A stretch of 8,395 nt of DNA from an uncultured Eubacteriales bacterium. GTDB lineage: Bacteria; Bacillota_A; Clostridia; Lachnospirales; Lachnospiraceae. Every line of letters begins with the position of its first letter. The first letter of the stretch is position 1. This document shows, in pieces, positions 6,129 through 8,395 of this stretch. The DNA is taken from NCBI GenBank assembly GCA_902803345.1, contig CADCPV010000178.1:1-8395 (forward strand), given 5' to 3'. The notes under the pieces are model-generated. The model did not search any database. It was not told where the DNA came from and was given only the letters and a program-made list of their open reading frames with translations. A program made the translations under genes and the position numbers.

Positions 6129-7064
6129 ATGAAAAACAATTCAATAAAAGCAGTATGTCTTATCCTGATAACCGTTCTTCTCATGACATCGCTTACGGCA
6201 TGCATCAGACTGGGCAGTTTTTCACAGCCTTCTGTGGAACGCCGGACAGGCGGAGACTCCCGTGAATCAAAAGAATCCGGGAAGAGCAAAGAGTCCAAAA
6301 CCTCCACGGAATCCGATACCGGAACGGACACCGGAAAAACATCAGCCAATCCGCAGAAAGTCCGCTTTGTCAATTATGACAACGGCCTTTTCCGTGCGAA
6401 AATTCCGGAAGGATGGGAGGTGCGTGTTCTGGAAACGTCGGACTACATCCACTACACTTTCCAGATTTATGATCCCAAAAACCCGAAGCTGTGTGTATAC
6501 TTCAACATGAAAACAGAAGGATACATGAGTTCGGAAGAAGAATACAACTGGTATACCAGTATCTATCCCGACACGATTTTCACAGGGATTCCGTGGCTTG
6601 ACCCGGCTACAACGGAATATTTCTTCTCTGTTTTCAATCAGGCTATGGATGTAAACAACACAGAAAATTTCACTTTTCCGACACTTTCGGACCTGAAGAT
6701 GATTGAAAGCTTTGGGACGGATCAAATGGGTGCCGAAACGATCCGCGCGAAGGCTGTATCGGCTGACAGGACAAATGTGGAAGGCATTTTCTACTGCAGC
6801 ATCATGCCGTTCAATATGTACTATGTCACGTTCTATAATGTGTACAGCACAATGTTTGTGACAGCTCCTGAGGGAGAACTTGGAAACTGGATTGAAGTTC
6901 TCTCAAAAACGCTCGGCTCCATTGAATTCACGGATAAATTTACCAGTGAACTCAATAAGGAGCTTGCAGCGCAGGGCGAAGCGGCAAGAGAAATCGATCA
7001 GATCTGTTCGGACATGACGGAGATCATCAATCGCGCATGGGAGGAACGCACACGGGACTGGTAA
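6129..7064 (+). CDS. Surface lipoprotein with Ser/Glu/Thr-rich linker and a PsbP-like-looking domain
   Basis: The 311-residue product starts with a lipoprotein signal: MKNNSIK, a hydrophobic core (8-22) and lipobox LTAC with C25 as the lipidated cysteine, so it is anchored on the outer face of the membrane. A low-complexity linker rich in Ser, Glu, Lys and Thr (about 41-72) leads to a folded domain at about 78-270. The opening NGLFRAKIPEGWEVRV (85-100) resembles the first strands of PsbP/Mog1/LpqN-type domains, but this is only a fold guess. The last 40 residues are helical and charged. AGAGG (6118-6122) lies 6 nt before the ATG. From memory, clostridial relatives continue with another conserved segment after a similar tryptophan-containing helix, so the C-terminus at W311 may be shortened; this is unverified. 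No partner gene or function is evident. Confidence 0.75.
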   Translation: MKNNSIKAVCLILITVLLMTSLTACIRLGSFSQPSVERRTGGDSRESKESGKSKESKTSTESDTGTDTGKTSANPQKVRFVNYDNGLFRAKIPEGWEVRVLETSDYIHYTFQIYDPKNPKLCVYFNMKTEGYMSSEEEYNWYTSIYPDTIFTGIPWLDPATTEYFFSVFNQAMDVNNTENFTFPTLSDLKMIESFGTDQMGAETIRAKAVSADRTNVEGIFYCSIMPFNMYYVTFYNVYSTMFVTAPEGELGNWIEVLSKTLGSIEFTDKFTSELNKELAAQGEAAREIDQICSDMTEIINRAWEERTRDW

Positions 7065-7181
7065 GGATGGGCTGAAAAGGAGTCTCCCTTTCGTGGGTTA
7101 GGCGCAGACGCTTTATGCACTGTTGTATGAGCTTCTGGGAAACCGGGAAACCAATCATCATGGAAAAAGGAGTTATGCTGA

Positions 7182-7733
7182 ATGAAAACCGTTTACGATT
7201 TTACCGTGAAGGACAGACAAGGAAACGAGATCAGCTTGTCAGAGTACCGGGGAAAGGTACTCCTGATCGTCAACACCGCAACCGGCTGCGGCTTTACACC
7301 GCATTATGAGCCACTGGAAGCCATGTACAAGGAGTTCCGGGAGCAGGGCCTCGAGATTCTGGATTTTCCCTGCAACCAGTTCGCAAACCAGGCTCCCGGT
7401 ACCGAGGAGGAAATCCACGAATTCTGCACGCTGAAATTCGGGACAGAATTCCCGCAGTTCGCCAAGATCGATGTTAACGGCGACAACGCCGATCCGTTGT
7501 TTGCCTATCTGGCAGCGGAGAAACCTTTCGTTGGTTTCGGCAAGGGGCTGAAGAATGCGGCACTGAAGAAGTTTGCCGATATGAACAATAAGAAATACGG
7601 CGAGAAAACCTATATCGGGTGGAACTTCACCAAATTCCTGGTGAATCGGGAAGGCCAGGTCATCGCACGCTTTGAGCCTACGGAGGATATGGAAAAAGTC
7701 CGCACAGCAGTTGCGGCCGAATTAATGAAATAA
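7182..7733 (+). CDS. Glutathione peroxidase family protein (thiol peroxidase)
   Basis: The 183-residue product carries all the GPx signatures. NTATGCGFTPHYEPLE (31-46) has peroxidatic C36; FPCNQFANQAPGTEEEI (62-78) has Q70; WNFTKFLV (147-154) has W147 and N148, completing the Cys-Gln-Trp-Asn tetrad. It reduces hydrogen peroxide and organic hydroperoxides in the cytoplasm. Bacterial members usually draw electrons from thioredoxin, and C82 (FCTLKFG) is placed like the resolving cysteine of that type. It is longer than the common form of about 160 residues because of an insert between FAYLAAEKP and IGWNF (about 115-145), a variant found in clostridial anaerobes as I recall. AAAGGAG (7167-7172) lies 9 nt before the ATG. 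No own promoter or peroxide-regulator box was found; 33 nt separate it from the cation-transporter relic that follows. Confidence 0.95.
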   Translation: MKTVYDFTVKDRQGNEISLSEYRGKVLLIVNTATGCGFTPHYEPLEAMYKEFREQGLEILDFPCNQFANQAPGTEEEIHEFCTLKFGTEFPQFAKIDVNGDNADPLFAYLAAEKPFVGFGKGLKNAALKKFADMNNKKYGEKTYIGWNFTKFLVNREGQVIARFEPTEDMEKVRTAVAAELMK

Positions 7734-7766
7734 TGTTATGAAATACGGAGAAGGGGAATCTGAAAT

Positions 7767-8395
7767 ATGAGCACGCAGACAAACCGTGACAGGGGACACT
7801 CCGGATTACAGTGTCATCGCACTGGTGATCGTCGCCGTCGCTGTCGTGGTGAAGATCGTTCTGGGCTGGTATGTCAGGCATACCGGTGAAAAAGTGAATT
7901 CGGATTCACTGATTAATTCCGGCAAAGACGCAACACTGGATTCCGTGATCTCAGCGGCGCCTATGATCTGGTCCTGCATAATTACGGCCCGGATTCCTAC
8001 AACGGCTCTGTTCATATCGAGGTCCCGGACACCCTGTCTGCTGATGACCTGGACAAACTTATCAGAAAGGTCACCGTCGATGTGTATCAGAAGCATGATG
8101 TGATCCTTACGGCCATCGGTGTCTATTCGATCAACACCAGGGATCCGGAGGCGGCGGCTGCCAAAGAACACGTAACAAAGCTCGTGATGGCGATTCCCTA
8201 CGTCCTTCAGATACATGCATTCTATCTGGATCAGAAAGAAATGACCCTGCGGTTTGACATTATTGTCAGTTTTGACGCCAAGGACCGCAGACAGGTCTAC
8301 CGCGAAGTCTGCGAAGCAGTCCAACGGGAATACCCGGACTATACACTGCAGATCGTGATGGATACGGACTTCAGTGAGGAAAGCGAAACGGGAAA
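7767..8395 (+). pseudogene. Cation diffusion facilitator (CDF) transporter relic with two internal deletions, cut by the right edge
   Basis: Three pieces of one CDF (zinc/iron/manganese-proton antiporter) gene lie in order but in different frames. A start with ribosome site (GAGAAGGGG 7748-7756, ATG 7767) reads MSTQTNR. The frame then shifts by +1, and from about 7794 it reads DTPDYSVIALVIVAVAVVV, the membrane helix before the second metal site, then GEKVNSDSLINSGKDATLDS, whose DATLD is the DxxxD metal motif. Near 7951-7957 it jumps back to the first frame and reads SGAYDLVLHNYGPDSYNG, HIEVPDTLSADD, VILTAIGVYSINTRDPE and FDIIVSFDAKDRRQVY, the cytoplasmic C-terminal domain. Helices 1-3 and 5-6 are missing. 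Read from 7767, translation stops at TGA 7887-7889, and TAA 7914-7916 follows. It cannot make a transporter. The true end lies beyond the window. Confidence 0.85.

Noticed and set aside
7073..7090. AAAGG/CCTTT hairpin after the lipoprotein gene
   Set aside because: A five-base-pair stem without a T-tract is not enough to call a terminator.
7786..8103. Plus-strand open frame of 105 codons as a real small membrane protein
   Set aside because: Its first half is a CDF fragment and its second half is out-of-frame reading of the CDF C-terminal domain, so it is an accident of the second deletion. It has no ribosome site at GTG 7786.
7806..8324. Minus-strand open frame of 172 codons over the CDF relic
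   Set aside because: The plus strand carries unmistakable CDF sequence here, so the antisense frame is a shadow.

Overview
The window looks like a chromosomal segment from a low-GC-group Firmicute, most likely a gut or rumen Clostridia member of Lachnospiraceae type. The grounds are strong AGGAGG-type ribosome sites, sigma-A-like promoters, a serine/threonine/glutamate-linked lipoprotein, a beta-xylosidase-like gene and the style of the encoded proteins. This placement is inference from protein resemblance; no rRNA or tRNA gene is present. I see no transposase, integrase, CRISPR array or structural RNA.

Layout. Bases 1-354 (minus strand) hold the N-terminal 118 codons of a beta-helix glycoside hydrolase resembling family GH120 beta-xylosidases. 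A 170-bp divergent intergenic region carries a well-formed promoter on each strand. An 18-bp near-palindrome lies over the -10 of the hydrolase promoter, and a possible 12-codon leader ORF lies on the plus side. Rightwards comes a two-gene unit (525-2792): a protein related to aminoglycoside 6-adenylyltransferase (ANT(6)/AadE) whose nucleotidyltransferase active-site residues are all replaced, then a serine hydrolase of the class C beta-lactamase/S12 fold. Next is a separately promoted 860-residue protein (2895-5477). It has a papain-like or C39-like cysteine-peptidase core (Q119, C125-W126, H279, D297) followed by about 500 mostly helical residues that I cannot assign. It ends at a perfect 14-bp hairpin.

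The right third shows erosion. 5573-5998 is an in-frame chimera: about 50 residues of an unrelated beta-rich N-terminus joined to the C-terminal half of a short-chain dehydrogenase. 6129-7064 encodes a lipoprotein. 7182-7733 encodes a complete long-form glutathione peroxidase. 7767 to the right edge is a cation diffusion facilitator relic with two internal deletions, so only its start, one membrane segment and its cytoplasmic C-terminal domain remain, in alternating frames.

How the genes fit together. The GH120-like gene and perhaps the N-terminal part of the chimera point to xylan or plant-polysaccharide use. The ANT(6)-like and beta-lactamase-fold pair resembles resistance genes by family, but the first looks catalytically dead and the second is a cytoplasmic hydrolase, so a resistance role is not supported. 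The item most likely to be undescribed is the 860-residue cysteine-peptidase-like protein with its own promoter and tandem operator-like repeat. The concentration of deletion scars (5573-5998 and 7767-8395) suggests active gene loss or, less interestingly, assembly collapse.
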